A stretch of 64,000 nt of DNA from Melioribacter sp051488665 (lineage in GTDB: Bacteria > Bacteroidota > Ignavibacteria > Ignavibacteriales > Melioribacteraceae): positions 1-64,000 of the forward strand of contig NZ_JBPSEG010000011.1 in assembly GCF_051488665.1 (NCBI RefSeq), given 5' to 3'. A program made the translations under genes and the position numbers. Within the stretch, counting starts at the first letter, position 1. Each line of letters starts with the position of its first letter. Of the stretch, positions 1-11,930 are shown in pieces. The notes under the pieces were generated by a model that did no database searches, was not told where the DNA came from, and saw nothing but the letters and a program-made list of their open reading frames with translations.

Positions 1-63
1 GCTTCCGTTTATTACGCCAGCAGTTATCAAAATGAAAAGAAATAATTGTAACGATTTTCTCAC
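1..63 (-). CDS. N-terminus of a secreted protein (cut by window edge)
   Basis: An open frame of 21 codons runs off the left edge. It starts at a GTG at 63 preceded by a strong GGGAGG ribosome-binding site at about 68-73. The visible residues (MRKSLQLFLFILITAGVINGS) form a short basic start followed by a hydrophobic run, as in a Sec signal peptide. It lies 65 bases downstream of the biotin carrier gene on the same strand and may be co-transcribed with it. The function cannot be told from this fragment. Confidence 0.6.
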   Translation of the reverse strand, partial: MRKSLQLFLFILITAGVINGS

Positions 64-128
64 ACAACCTCCCTGTTTTAGTTATGTAATTTTTAAAATA
101 AGTAAATGTTTTATAAAAGCAAAAAGAA

Positions 129-632
129 TTATTCTATTACGATTAATAACTCGTTTTTCTCCACGCTGGCGCCCGGCTTAATTTTGATTTCCTTTATTTT
201 TCCGTCTTTCGGCGATTGTATTTCGTTTTCCATTTTCATGGCTTCGAGCACAAGCAGACTTTGCCCTTTTCTTACCGAGCTCCCTTTTTCGACGTTCAAT
301 TTTACAATCAAACCGGGCATCGGAGCTTTAATTTCGGAATGTTTTTCTTTGCTCCGATTTTCCTCGCGGCTACTTTGAATTAAATATTGAAGAGCGGTGT
401 AGAGCTTCAATTTATATAGATTGCCGCCAATATTATATATAAAATCGTTTCCGGCGGATTTTCCCGAAACAATGTTATAAACTTTTGTTCCCGTACGAAG
501 AAGGAATTCATTTCCATTCTTAGCGTAAAACTCCTCAATTACGTATTCCGCATCATTGATAATGATATTTTTTCCGCCCTTATAAATAACAGAATATTTT
601 TTATTGTTCAGTTCGATTACAAAGTCAATCAT
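129..632 (-). CDS. Biotin carboxyl carrier protein of an acyl-CoA carboxylase
   Basis: This 167-residue protein carries biotin between the carboxylase and carboxyltransferase subunits of an acyl-CoA carboxylase. The C-terminal 65 residues are a biotinyl/lipoyl domain with the classic EAMKMEN loop; Lys133 is the expected biotinylation site. The N-terminal half is a beta-rich linker without a signature I recognise; it may dock to the other subunits, as the BT domain does in propionyl-CoA carboxylase alpha chains. Its ATG overlaps the end of the biotin carboxylase gene by 8 bases, so the two are translationally coupled. The matching carboxyltransferase is probably the gene at 36256-37791. Acetyl-, propionyl- or another acyl-CoA as substrate cannot be decided here. 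Confidence 0.9.
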   Translation of the reverse strand: MIDFVIELNNKKYSVIYKGGKNIIINDAEYVIEEFYAKNGNEFLLRTGTKVYNIVSGKSAGNDFIYNIGGNLYKLKLYTALQYLIQSSREENRSKEKHSEIKAPMPGLIVKLNVEKGSSVRKGQSLLVLEAMKMENEIQSPKDGKIKEIKIKPGASVEKNELLIVIE

Positions 633-2079
633 ATTTCAATTCAGTCCATCTGTTTTGGTTATTAATCAGATTACCGTTGACTTTAAATCTGCCGCGGTAA
701 TTCATAACAGCCGCAATTACAGCGGCTATTTCCAGGTCGGTATTTTCTTCCTTAGTAAACGCTGCATTCTTAAGCGTATTGATATTGAAAGAAGCGTTTG
801 CGAATATTTCGCTTTTCAATATCTGTTTTAGAAACGGAATATTAGTTTCGACGTCGGTTATTAAATAATTTTCGAGCGCATTCAACATACGAGCCAAAGC
901 TTCCCTTCGATTTCTGCCGTAACTTATAACTTTGGAGAGCAAAGGGTCGTAGTATAAAGAAACTTCCGACCCGATATCGATACCGTAATCGACTCTGACG
1001 CCGGGCAGATTGGGAATTTTATGATTTGTAATTTTTCCCGTAGAAGGCGAAAAATCGAAGTCCTCGGAATTTATCCTGCATTCAATCGAATGTCCTTTTA
1101 TGGCTACATCATCCTGTTCAAACGAAATCCTTTCGCCCGCTGCAATTTTAATTTGCTCTTTTACAATATCTATACCCGTTATCGATTCGGTAACCGGGTG
1201 TTCTACCTGAATCCGGGTATTCATTTCCAGGAAATAAAAATTACGGTTTTCATCCATCAGGAACTCCACAGTTCCGGCATTGAAATAGTTGCAAGCTTTA
1301 GCCGCTTGAACTGCGGCTGATGTTATTTTCAGCCTTAACTCCGAGTCGATAGAAGGCGAAGGAGCTTCTTCTATAATTTTTTGAAATCTTCTTTGAAGAG
1401 AACATTCGCGTTCGAATAAATGTACATGGTTGCCGTAGTGATCTCCCAGAATTTGCACTTCGATATGTTTCGGATTAATAATCAGTTTCTCGATATAAAT
1501 TTCGTCGCTGCCGAAGGCTTTCTTGGCTTCGCTGCGCGTTAAATTAAAAGCCTGTTCGAGTTCTTTTTCATCGGACACCATACGAATTCCTTTTCCCCCG
1601 CCGCCGCCCGAAGCTTTAAGCATTATCGGATAACCGATTTCATTTGCAATCCCGGAGGCGTCTTCCAATCGATTTACCGGCACGACGGAACCCGGTACAA
1701 CCGGAACGTTGTTTTCCAGCATCAGTTTCCGGGCATTCAATTTATTGCCCATCATTTCGACAGATTTTGCGGAAGGACCTATGAATTTAATTTTGCTTTT
1801 TTCGACGGCGCGAATAAAATTTGAATTCTCCGATAAATAGCCGTAACCCGGATGGATTGCATCCGCTCCGGTATTCAAAGCTATTTCGAGTATCAAATTC
1901 TGATTGAGATACGCTTTCGGCTCGCCAATCGAAACGGATTCGTCTGCGGCTGAAACGTGAGGCGAGAATTTGTCAATATCTGAATAGACTGCGACTGTTT
2001 TTATGCCCAGTTCTTTACACGCTCTTATTATTCTTAGAGCGATTTCTCCCCTGTTGGAAATAAGTATTTTCTTAAACAT
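625..2079 (-). CDS. accC: Biotin carboxylase subunit of acyl-CoA carboxylase
   Basis: ATP-dependent carboxylation of biotin on the carrier protein. The 484 residues have the family order: an N-terminal pre-ATP-grasp domain (KILISNRGEIALRIIRA), the ATP-grasp domain with a glycine-rich loop (SGGGGGKGIRMV), the segment MNTRIQVEHPVTE that holds catalytic residues, and a C-terminal biotin carboxylase domain. The length fits AccC (about 450) with a short tail. It is followed at once by the biotin carrier gene with an 8-base overlap. The symbol is used for the family; the enzyme could equally be the alpha-type subunit of propionyl-CoA carboxylase with its carrier domain split off. Confidence 0.92.
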   Translation of the reverse strand: MFKKILISNRGEIALRIIRACKELGIKTVAVYSDIDKFSPHVSAADESVSIGEPKAYLNQNLILEIALNTGADAIHPGYGYLSENSNFIRAVEKSKIKFIGPSAKSVEMMGNKLNARKLMLENNVPVVPGSVVPVNRLEDASGIANEIGYPIMLKASGGGGGKGIRMVSDEKELEQAFNLTRSEAKKAFGSDEIYIEKLIINPKHIEVQILGDHYGNHVHLFERECSLQRRFQKIIEEAPSPSIDSELRLKITSAAVQAAKACNYFNAGTVEFLMDENRNFYFLEMNTRIQVEHPVTESITGIDIVKEQIKIAAGERISFEQDDVAIKGHSIECRINSEDFDFSPSTGKITNHKIPNLPGVRVDYGIDIGSEVSLYYDPLLSKVISYGRNRREALARMLNALENYLITDVETNIPFLKQILKSEIFANASFNINTLKNAAFTKEENTDLEIAAVIAAVMNYRGRFKVNGNLINNQNRWTELKYD

Positions 2080-2138
2080 ATATTAAGAGCGGTTATCCGA
2101 TAATCAAGATAACAATAATTTTTCACAGAACAAACCGC

Positions 2139-4487
2139 TCATTCAAATTCGACAACTGTAATGCCGTCGCCGCCGCTTTCGATGTCGGCAAAATAATAGT
2201 TTTTAATTCCTTTGTACTTTTTAAGAATCGAATGCGCCAATTGTTTCAGCGCGCCGGTTCCCTTGCCGTGCAGTATTTCGACTCTCTCCAAGCCGTACAT
2301 CAGAGAATCGTCGAGGAAACGGACAATCTCGTATTCCGCTTCATCCGATCGCATCCCTCTTATATCGAGTCTGTATTTAACGTGGTCGTAATCCGTAATG
2401 ACTTTTTTCTTTTCGTATTCTTTGAAATCGGATTTTTTAGCAGGCACTAGAGAACTGTATTTTGCTTTTATTTTCAACGAACCTATCGTTATCAGAGCCT
2501 TGTCTTTATCTTCGTCGATTTCATCCAGAACGCCCACCGAAGTCGTTCCTTTAATCGAAACGTAATCACCCACGTTCAATTTGTAATTTGAACTTTCTTC
2601 GGTTTTCGATTTTTCCAGGAAACTTTGCGTCTTCTTTTTGATTGCTTCTATTTCGCTCTTTTCTTTCTTTATTACTTCTTTATCGGCTTTGGATTGTTTA
2701 ATATTTCTAATGGCGTTTTCGATTTTCCTGTTCGCATCCGACAAAAGAATATTGGCTTTTTGATGAGCTTCTTCGAGTATCTCTTTTTTCTGCTTTTCCA
2801 GTTTGTTTATTTTTTCCTGATAAAGATTAGCCAGACTTTTTAGCCTCAGATTTTCTAGTTCGAGATTATGGATTTGATTTCTCAAATCGTGCGATTTTTT
2901 TTCAATGTCGATTAAAAATTCTTCAATTTTAGTTTTATCGCTGTCGATATAACTCTTTGAAAGCTCAATGAATTTTTCGTCGAAACCGATGCGTCCTGCA
3001 ATTTCGAATGCATAACTCGAGCCCGGCATTCCCTGATTAAACCGGTATGTCGGTTTCAATTCCTCGCTGTCGAATTCCATCGAACAATTTTGAAATTTAT
3101 CGAGTTGATTTGCAATCAATTTAAGCGAACCGTGGTGCGTTGTAGCTACTACAAGAGCGCCTTTATCGCGCAATGATATCAGAATTCCCGTGGCGATTGC
3201 GGCTCCTTCGACCGGATCGGTTCCGGTGCCGACTTCGTCGAGAAGCACAAGCGTTGAGCTGTTTGCGTTTTCTAGTATCGATTTAATATTCGTAAGATGC
3301 GAACTGAACGTACTCAAATCGTCTTCGATCGACTGATAATCGCCGATATCCACGAGCACTTTTTCGAAAATATGAAGATTGGAATCGGGGTGAGACGGAA
3401 TCGGGATTCCGGACTGCGCCATTAAAACAAGCAATCCGATAGTTTTTAATGCAACGGTTTTTCCTCCCGCATTAGGTCCTGTCAAAACGAGTATCTTCTT
3501 GTCGGTAATTTTCAGATTCAACGGAACGGCAGCTTCGAATCCGAGCTTTTTGAGCAGAATCGGATGCCTTGCGTCGATCAATTCAATCGGTTTATCCTCA
3601 TCGAATGAAGGAATCGAACCGATAATTTCTATCGCATATTTGGCGCGTGCAAACAGCGTATCGAGCGTTGTAATAATATTATATGAGTTCAGCAACTCTT
3701 CGCTTTTTGCCGCCACATGTTTTGTGAGCGCCAGAAGAATTTTCTCAATTTCTCTTTTTTCGGCAAACTTCAGAGAAAGTATATCGTTGTTCAATTCGAG
3801 AATTTCTGCGGGCTCAATATAGACCGTCTGACCTGTAGACGATTCGGAATGGATAAATCCTTTTACGTGTCTTTTATGTTCCGCTTTAACCGGCAGAACG
3901 ATTCTGCCGTCGCGCTGCGTAAAATATTCTTCCTGAACGAGGTATTCTTCGCTCAGTTTTTTTAACAGGCGGTTGACTGTTTTTTGAAGCGACAATTCTT
4001 TTTCCCGTATTTCGCTTCTGATTGATTTCAACGCCGGGCTGGCATCGTCTTTGACATCCCAATTTTCGTCGAATATTTTTTCAATGCTTTTTTCGAATAC
4101 CTTATCGACCATCAATCCTTTTCGTAATTCATCCAGAGGAGTATCGGTTTGATCTTCCGGTTTCAAATAACCGACCAGCTTCCTCGACATTTGCGCAAGG
4201 CGGTAGATTTCCCTAATATCCCTGGACGAAAGCGCAACTCCTTCAATTCTTGACCGATAAATGACTTCCGTTAATTCAGGCAGATATTCGAGAGGAGGAA
4301 TATCTTTTTTAATAAGCAGATTACGCGCGTAATCAATCTTATTGCTCTCAGACAATATATAACTACGCTCGGTTAAAGGTCTAAGTTCTCTTATTTTCTT
4401 TTTGCCGGAGTCCGTCTGGCAATAAGAGGAAATATGCTCGGTGATTTTACGGAATTCGAGTTTATCGAGTGTATCGTTTTTAACCAT
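2139..4487 (-). CDS. mutS2: Endonuclease MutS2
   Basis: 782 residues, normal for MutS2. It has a coiled core/lever region, a P-loop ATPase with GPNAGGKT at about residues 337-344 and a Walker B/signature region (TLVLLDEVGTGTDP), a long charged coiled-coil region, and a C-terminal Smr nuclease domain with LDIRGMRSDEAE and HGKGTGAL. MutS2 proteins act on branched DNA and limit recombination, and in some bacteria split collided ribosomes; they lack the mismatch-recognition domain of MutS. The start codon lies one base after the stop of the cvpA-like gene upstream, a pairing seen in many bacteria. Confidence 0.95.
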   Translation of the reverse strand: MVKNDTLDKLEFRKITEHISSYCQTDSGKKKIRELRPLTERSYILSESNKIDYARNLLIKKDIPPLEYLPELTEVIYRSRIEGVALSSRDIREIYRLAQMSRKLVGYLKPEDQTDTPLDELRKGLMVDKVFEKSIEKIFDENWDVKDDASPALKSIRSEIREKELSLQKTVNRLLKKLSEEYLVQEEYFTQRDGRIVLPVKAEHKRHVKGFIHSESSTGQTVYIEPAEILELNNDILSLKFAEKREIEKILLALTKHVAAKSEELLNSYNIITTLDTLFARAKYAIEIIGSIPSFDEDKPIELIDARHPILLKKLGFEAAVPLNLKITDKKILVLTGPNAGGKTVALKTIGLLVLMAQSGIPIPSHPDSNLHIFEKVLVDIGDYQSIEDDLSTFSSHLTNIKSILENANSSTLVLLDEVGTGTDPVEGAAIATGILISLRDKGALVVATTHHGSLKLIANQLDKFQNCSMEFDSEELKPTYRFNQGMPGSSYAFEIAGRIGFDEKFIELSKSYIDSDKTKIEEFLIDIEKKSHDLRNQIHNLELENLRLKSLANLYQEKINKLEKQKKEILEEAHQKANILLSDANRKIENAIRNIKQSKADKEVIKKEKSEIEAIKKKTQSFLEKSKTEESSNYKLNVGDYVSIKGTTSVGVLDEIDEDKDKALITIGSLKIKAKYSSLVPAKKSDFKEYEKKKVITDYDHVKYRLDIRGMRSDEAEYEIVRFLDDSLMYGLERVEILHGKGTGALKQLAHSILKKYKGIKNYYFADIESGGDGITVVEFE

Positions 4488-4488
4488 G

Positions 4489-5016
4489 TCAATTATTATT
4501 CAAAGTGTCTGTTTTTTCTATAAAATCTTTAATTATGTCGGTCGCATTGGAACTTTTATCAACAACAAAATTGATGACACCCGGAATTATATTATAAACT
4601 CGCTCGTACATCAGAGATTCCGTCCGGGTTTGTTTGTCGGGATAACCAAGCAAATCAAGGACAAGAAAAAGCCCGCTAAGGAAAATTATTATTTGTAAAG
4701 TTCCGATCAAACCGCCGATAATCTGATTGATCAATTTATTTACTTTATCGGACGGATGAACTATTCTTTTCAAAATAGAAAATATAATAATGGTAGTTAA
4801 AAAGATTAATACGGCTGCGACGATTTTGGCAAAATAATCGTCGTCGTTCAATACCGGGGTCAGTATAATCGCAAGTTCATCCGAAAAATTAACCGTCAAT
4901 ATAACGGCGAGTACAAGACCTGTTATGCCTATAATTTTTCTTATAAGACCGTCCTTAAAGCCAAGGATAAAGCCAATTAAACCGACAACGATTATCAAAT
5001 AGTCTAAGTAGTTCAA
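4489..5016 (-). CDS. CvpA family membrane protein
   Basis: A 175-residue inner-membrane protein with about four hydrophobic helices. The N-terminal pattern NYLDYLIIVVGLIGFILGFKDG is typical of the CvpA/colicin V production family (Asp then Gly-Phe-x-x-Gly). The role of the family outside E. coli is not settled; it is often found next to mutS2, as here. I read the start as TTG, with AAGGT about 6-7 bases upstream. It ends one base before mutS2. Confidence 0.85.
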   Translation of the reverse strand: MNYLDYLIIVVGLIGFILGFKDGLIRKIIGITGLVLAVILTVNFSDELAIILTPVLNDDDYFAKIVAAVLIFLTTIIIFSILKRIVHPSDKVNKLINQIIGGLIGTLQIIIFLSGLFLVLDLLGYPDKQTRTESLMYERVYNIIPGVINFVVDKSSNATDIIKDFIEKTDTLNNN

Positions 5017-5030
5017 TTATTACCTTACAA

Positions 5031-5480
5031 TTACTGTTGCAGAAATTTTTCGACCATTTCTTTAATCAATTTGCCTTCGGCTCTGCCTTTAAGAGTTTTT
5101 GCGGCAACGGGCATCAGTTTAGGAAAGTCTTCTTTTGTAACTGCGCCGACTTCGGCGGCAATTTTTTTTACTTCTTCAAACACTTCTTCTGGCGATAATT
5201 GTTTCGGGAGATAGCTTTCAATAATCTTCAATTCGGCTTCTTCTTTTTCCGCAAGCTCGTTTCTCCCAGCGGCTTTATATTGCTCTACGGCTTCTCTTCT
5301 CTTTTTTGCGGCGCTCGTAAGCAGTTTTATTTCTTCTTCTTCGTTCAATGTTTTTCCGCTGCCGCTTTTTTCGAATTCAAGTATCAATGCCCGAATCGAA
5401 CGAATTGTTTCGAGACGTACTTTGTCGCCCGATTTCATCGCTTCTTTAAGGTCTGCATTTATTTTATCTTTGAGACTCAT
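5031..5480 (-). CDS. GatB/YqeY domain protein
   Basis: A YqeY-family protein of 149 residues, related to the tail domain of the GatB amidotransferase subunit. The sequence starts MSLKDKINADLKEAMKSGDK and continues with the helical YqeY fold; family members are about 148 residues. An open frame extends 21 codons further upstream, but the ATG at 5480 has a strong GGGAGGT site six bases ahead and matches the family start, so I chose it. The gene begins only 22 bases past the terminator of the ExbBD operon, so its promoter must overlap that hairpin or it relies on read-through. Confidence 0.9.
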   Translation of the reverse strand: MSLKDKINADLKEAMKSGDKVRLETIRSIRALILEFEKSGSGKTLNEEEEIKLLTSAAKKRREAVEQYKAAGRNELAEKEEAELKIIESYLPKQLSPEEVFEEVKKIAAEVGAVTKEDFPKLMPVAAKTLKGRAEGKLIKEMVEKFLQQ

Positions 5481-5502
5481 AGTATTACCTCCCATAAATT
5501 CC

Positions 5503-5540
5503 AAAAAAAAAGGCAGGTTATTAAGAAACAACCTGCCTTT
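5503..5540 (-). terminator. Rho-independent terminator after the ExbBDD operon
   Basis: A ten-base-pair stem (AAGGCAGGTT at 5510-5519 with AACCTGCCTT at 5530-5539) and a ten-base loop. On the minus strand it is followed by a run of eight U residues. It lies 19 bases past the stop of the last exbD gene and just ahead of yqeY. Confidence 0.88.
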
Positions 5541-5558
5541 CAATTATAAAGACTGCGA

Positions 5559-5972
5559 CTATATTTTTAGCAATGTCGAATAATTAATTCTCAGACAGGA
5601 AGCTTTTCTCAATTCCTGTTGAATATCGGTAACGATACCCATATCGGAATTTTTATCGATACGCAAAGAGACAATTATGTTTGGCATAGCCAGACGTTTA
5701 GTGTACATAATGTTCTGAATTTCTTCTAGTTTAGTAATACTGTCGTTCAGCTGAATTCTGCCGTCGTTGCCAACCCATATATACGAAACAAGTCTCTTAT
5801 TTTCGATTTTTTCGATAGCTTTAGCTTCCGGCAGTCTAAAACTGACCAGAACGTCGACTTCTCTCAAAGTAGTGGTAACCATAAAGAATAAGAGAAGCAT
5901 AAAGACAATATCGGGCAGCGAGGCTGTCGGAATCGATTGCTTTGTAGTCGCTCTTTTTTTCTCAAATTTCAT
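5559..5972 (-). CDS. ExbD/TolR family protein (second copy)
   Basis: A 137-residue biopolymer-transport protein with a short cytoplasmic N-terminus, one transmembrane helix and a periplasmic domain. The helix carries the conserved acidic residue in SLPDIVFMLLLFFMV, where the Asp takes part in proton flow through the ExbB/ExbD motor. It is the last gene of a MotA/ExbD/ExbD operon and is followed by a terminator. It differs clearly from its neighbour at 5986-6531, so the pair are paralogues, probably making a mixed ExbD assembly. A GAGGAAAAG site precedes the ATG. Confidence 0.88.
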   Translation of the reverse strand: MKFEKKRATTKQSIPTASLPDIVFMLLLFFMVTTTLREVDVLVSFRLPEAKAIEKIENKRLVSYIWVGNDGRIQLNDSITKLEEIQNIMYTKRLAMPNIIVSLRIDKNSDMGIVTDIQQELRKASCLRINYSTLLKI

Positions 5973-5985
5973 CTCTTTTCCTCAA

Positions 5986-6531
5986 TTATTTTTTTACGGT
6001 TTCCGGTTCGGCAATACTTATAATAATCGGAATTTTCTCTTTAATCTCTTTCATCTCCTCGCTACGTTCATCCAGATCGACTAATTTTTTACCGAATCTC
6101 GAGCGTGCATATTCCTCGCGCACCTGAAAGTAAGCATCTTTTATCTGATCCAACGCTTGAATATAAAGATTATAATTGGTTTTTCTGTCCGTCTTAACAG
6201 ATACAACAAGTTTTTTATTCGAAGGCAGGTTGATTTTTTCTTCTATTCGCGGTTTAAGCGTCTTGGCAATTTGAGGAATTGCAATAATCTGGTTGTTCAG
6301 AAGAACATCTCCGTTTTCGTTAATCAAAACGGCGGCAAGACGGTCTTTGGAAATCGGAACGAATTCCTGCTGTTCCGGCGGAATGTATTCCGGCAGAACA
6401 AGACCGATACCGGTATCGACGTCGATCACCGTGGAGACAAGGAAGAACAACAGCAAGAGGAACGAGATGTCTGCCATCGAACTTGTTGGGATCTCTGCTT
6501 CCGATAATTTTCGTTTTTTTATCTTAACCAT
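5986..6531 (-). CDS. ExbD/TolR family protein (first copy)
   Basis: A 181-residue ExbD-type protein. The single membrane helix follows TSSMADISFLLLLFFLVST, with the key Asp at the start of the helix as in ExbD and TolR. The periplasmic part is longer than in the second copy and ends in a charged, helical segment. It sits between the motor-ring protein gene (19 bases upstream) and the second exbD (13 bases downstream). No tonB gene is visible in the window. The three proteins probably energise TonB-dependent outer-membrane transport, perhaps including the receptor at 30750. Confidence 0.88.
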   Translation of the reverse strand: MVKIKKRKLSEAEIPTSSMADISFLLLLFFLVSTVIDVDTGIGLVLPEYIPPEQQEFVPISKDRLAAVLINENGDVLLNNQIIAIPQIAKTLKPRIEEKINLPSNKKLVVSVKTDRKTNYNLYIQALDQIKDAYFQVREEYARSRFGKKLVDLDERSEEMKEIKEKIPIIISIAEPETVKK

Positions 6532-6550
6532 TTTAGAATACTCGTTTTAA

Positions 6551-7243
6551 TTAGCTTTTCTTGGATTTCATTTCGTATAATGCGTCAATCAATTCAATTG
6601 AGCTTTCTTCCATATCGGCAACGATACGGTCAATACGTGAAATAAAATAGTTATAAAGAACCTGAAGAATCATAGCTACAACGAGACCGAAAAGAGTAGT
6701 CAAAAGAGCTACCGAGATACCGCCTGCAACGATACTGGGCGAAATCTGAGCGGCTTCTTTAATAGCGTCGAATGCCTCGATCATACCTTGAACTGTACCG
6801 GTAAAACCGAGCATCGGAGCAATAGCGATAAATGTCGAAATCCAGATCATTCCTTTTTCGAGGAATCCCATTTCGATTGCGCCGTATGCCATAATTGCTT
6901 TTTCAGCTGCATCGAGACCCTCGTCGGCTCTCAATAATCCTGCATGGAATACCGATGCAATTGAACCTCTGGTGTTTTCGCATAATTTAATTGCTTCGGG
7001 CACGCCGCCTTTTTGAAGCGCATCTTTGACTTGAACAATAAACTTTTTCGTGCTGATTGTTGCACGGGATAATGTCCAGAATCTTTCAATTGAAAAACCC
7101 AATCCAATGACCAAACATCCAAGAATGGGCCACATGAAAGCGCCGCCTTCTATGAATTTTTGTTGTAGGTATCCGATAAGGCTTGGTTCTTCGACTTGAG
7201 CTAAAATTGCAGTAATAAGGCCTGTAATCTCTGCGAGTTGCAT
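6551..7243 (-). CDS. MotA/TolQ/ExbB proton channel family protein
   Basis: A 230-residue inner-membrane protein with three helices: one near residues 38-58 and a pair in the C-terminal third around IAPMLGFTGTVQGMIEAF and the following ALLTTLFGLVVAMI segment. These match the conserved core of ExbB/TolQ. With the two ExbD proteins downstream it should form a proton-driven motor in the inner membrane. The ATG has GGAGG nine bases upstream. The 130 AT-rich bases before it hold the operon's likely promoter. Confidence 0.9.
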   Translation of the reverse strand: MQLAEITGLITAILAQVEEPSLIGYLQQKFIEGGAFMWPILGCLVIGLGFSIERFWTLSRATISTKKFIVQVKDALQKGGVPEAIKLCENTRGSIASVFHAGLLRADEGLDAAEKAIMAYGAIEMGFLEKGMIWISTFIAIAPMLGFTGTVQGMIEAFDAIKEAAQISPSIVAGGISVALLTTLFGLVVAMILQVLYNYFISRIDRIVADMEESSIELIDALYEMKSKKS

Positions 7244-7376
7244 ATGGAAAAACCTCCGATTATGTTTTTATTATTTTAATTAATTCAAAAAAACTTATTA
7301 TTCTCTAAAAATTAGTAACCAACATTAAATAAATGAGTCAAAAAAGTCAATAAATAATTTTTTCTTCTCCGCTAAA

Positions 7377-8066
7377 TTAAGAATTTTTTAAAGTTTCTGA
7401 AAAGAAAATAATATTTCCGGTGAAAATTTTTCTGCTTCGGAATATATCTTCAACAATCATGCACAAATCCTGCAAAGGAATCAATTTGCTTTTGTCGTCT
7501 ATCCATTGCCTGTTCGATTCGGTGTCAAGTATGTAGGGCGCAATTGCGTTTGCGCTCAGATTGATCGACTTCCCTTCTTCCGCCAAAGTTTTTACGAAGT
7601 AATTAAGAGCGCTTTTCGACGCGCCGTAAGCGGCTATCCCGGGCTCATTTGAAAACGCCGTGTATGCGCTTGTAAAACATATTGAACCGCCTTTTGAAGA
7701 AGCAGCCAATTTCATAAATTCCCTTCCGATCAGAAATGAAGAGTTAAGATTTATGTCGAACAATTTTTTCCATTCTTCGTAAGGCGTTTCTTCGATCCTT
7801 TTTCCGCCCCAATAAGCCCCGATAGTATCGAACAGATAATAATAAGAATCTTCTTTTCTTTGAATTTTACTGAACGCTTCGATTACGTCCGATTCGTTTG
7901 TCAAATCGTTTACAAGAATATTTTTGTGCGGTTTTGTAGTCGCCGGCAAATCAAGTTTTTTTCTGGAGATGAAGTAATAATAATCGTATTCGCAATTCAG
8001 GAAAAAATCGACGGCTTGAAGTCCGAGTTTACCCGACGCTCCGAACAATAAAAATATTTTTTCCAT
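7377..8066 (-). CDS. Short-chain dehydrogenase/reductase
   Basis: An SDR-family oxidoreductase of 229 residues. The Rossmann nucleotide loop is GASGKLG at residues 9-15, there is a catalytic Ser in CFTSAYTAF, and the YGASK motif gives the active-site Tyr-x3-Lys. The loop spacing fits classical SDRs of about 250 residues, slightly short. The substrate is unknown. Its ATG shares one base with the stop of the nuclease-like gene upstream, so the two are co-transcribed, but I see no functional link. Confidence 0.85.
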   Translation of the reverse strand: MEKIFLLFGASGKLGLQAVDFFLNCEYDYYYFISRKKLDLPATTKPHKNILVNDLTNESDVIEAFSKIQRKEDSYYYLFDTIGAYWGGKRIEETPYEEWKKLFDINLNSSFLIGREFMKLAASSKGGSICFTSAYTAFSNEPGIAAYGASKSALNYFVKTLAEEGKSINLSANAIAPYILDTESNRQWIDDKSKLIPLQDLCMIVEDIFRSRKIFTGNIIFFSETLKNS

Positions 8067-9091
8067 TATTTACTTTCTTTTATATAAAACTTAGCAGCCA
8101 CGGGAAAATGGTCGCTGAAACCGCCGAAATACCTGTTGCCCACAAACGTTCTCAAAGGCGCTCCTTTGTAATCGCCTTCCTTCTGTATCATGTATTCCGG
8201 ACGCACAATTTCAAAACTGTTTGCCGCATAGTCGACGCCCCTGCCGTCGATTAACGCGCCCGAAACAATTATCTGGTCGATCATATTCCAGTCTTTACGG
8301 AAATTATAAGTACCTTCTCCGTTTTCAAATTTTGCATAAGATAAATTCAGCAGGTCGCCGGGCATTTCGATTTTTTTACCTGCTCTAAGCGTTCGGGCAA
8401 TAGATTGATTGTCGGGTTCGTCGTTAAAATCCCCGAGCGCAATGATATTTGCGTTTCCGTTCAAATTCGTCAGACTGTCGATAACCGTTCTAAGTTTTGC
8501 CGCAGCCGCTAACCGGTTGGGCTCCGATTTTTCCCTGCCGCCGCTTCGCGATGGCCAGTGATTGCCCAATATGTAGATCGTCTCCCCGCTTTTTTTGTGT
8601 TTCAACTCGACCAGCATTATATAACGCGTTTTATCGCCTTCGGGTAAATTCACGGAAAACGTATCGACATTGGCAACGGAAAAAATACTTCTGTCATAAA
8701 TAACAGTAACGTCAATGCCTCTTTCGTCGGGAGAATCCCTGTAAGCGACAACATAATCTCTGTAGGTAAGTCTGTAAATTAATCGTTTTGCCATCCAGAT
8801 ATTTTCAACTTCTTGCAGGCAAAGTATATCCGGTCCGCAGCCGTCGTTCATATAATTAATCACTCTTTCGAGGTTGTCGAGCTTTTGTTCAAGTTTTTCA
8901 AAAGTCCATTTTTTAGAACCTTCCGGAGTAAATTCGTCGTCGTTTTTCAAAGGATTGTCTTCAGTGTCGAACAAGTTTTCCACGTTCCAACTTGCCACAT
9001 AAATCGTATCCCCGCCTGAATCGAATCCCCCGGCTATCAGAGGCGCGGATAGCGAGAAAACTAAGAGAAATATAATTGATTTGTATTTCAT
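8066..9091 (-). CDS. Secreted endonuclease/exonuclease/phosphatase family protein
   Basis: A 341-residue member of the EEP (DNase I-like) superfamily. It begins with a clear Sec signal peptide (KSIIFLLVFSLSAPLIAGG). Conserved EEP patterns follow in order: ASWNVENLFD, CLQEVEN with the metal-binding Glu, GNHWPSRSGG, ALGDFNDEP, and a final GGFSDHFPVAA with the catalytic Asp-His. It should be a metal-dependent hydrolase of phosphodiester or phosphate bonds, in the periplasm or outside the cell. DNA, phospholipid and inositol phosphates are all possible substrates. It is transcribed divergently from polA across a 55-base gap. Confidence 0.85.
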   Translation of the reverse strand: MKYKSIIFLLVFSLSAPLIAGGFDSGGDTIYVASWNVENLFDTEDNPLKNDDEFTPEGSKKWTFEKLEQKLDNLERVINYMNDGCGPDILCLQEVENIWMAKRLIYRLTYRDYVVAYRDSPDERGIDVTVIYDRSIFSVANVDTFSVNLPEGDKTRYIMLVELKHKKSGETIYILGNHWPSRSGGREKSEPNRLAAAAKLRTVIDSLTNLNGNANIIALGDFNDEPDNQSIARTLRAGKKIEMPGDLLNLSYAKFENGEGTYNFRKDWNMIDQIIVSGALIDGRGVDYAANSFEIVRPEYMIQKEGDYKGAPLRTFVGNRYFGGFSDHFPVAAKFYIKESK

Positions 9092-9146
9092 AATATGTTC
9101 ACTAATTTATATTTTCGGAATTGAATATAACATTTTAGGAAAATAA

Positions 9147-11926
<2,780 letters not shown>

Positions 11927-11930
<4 letters not shown>

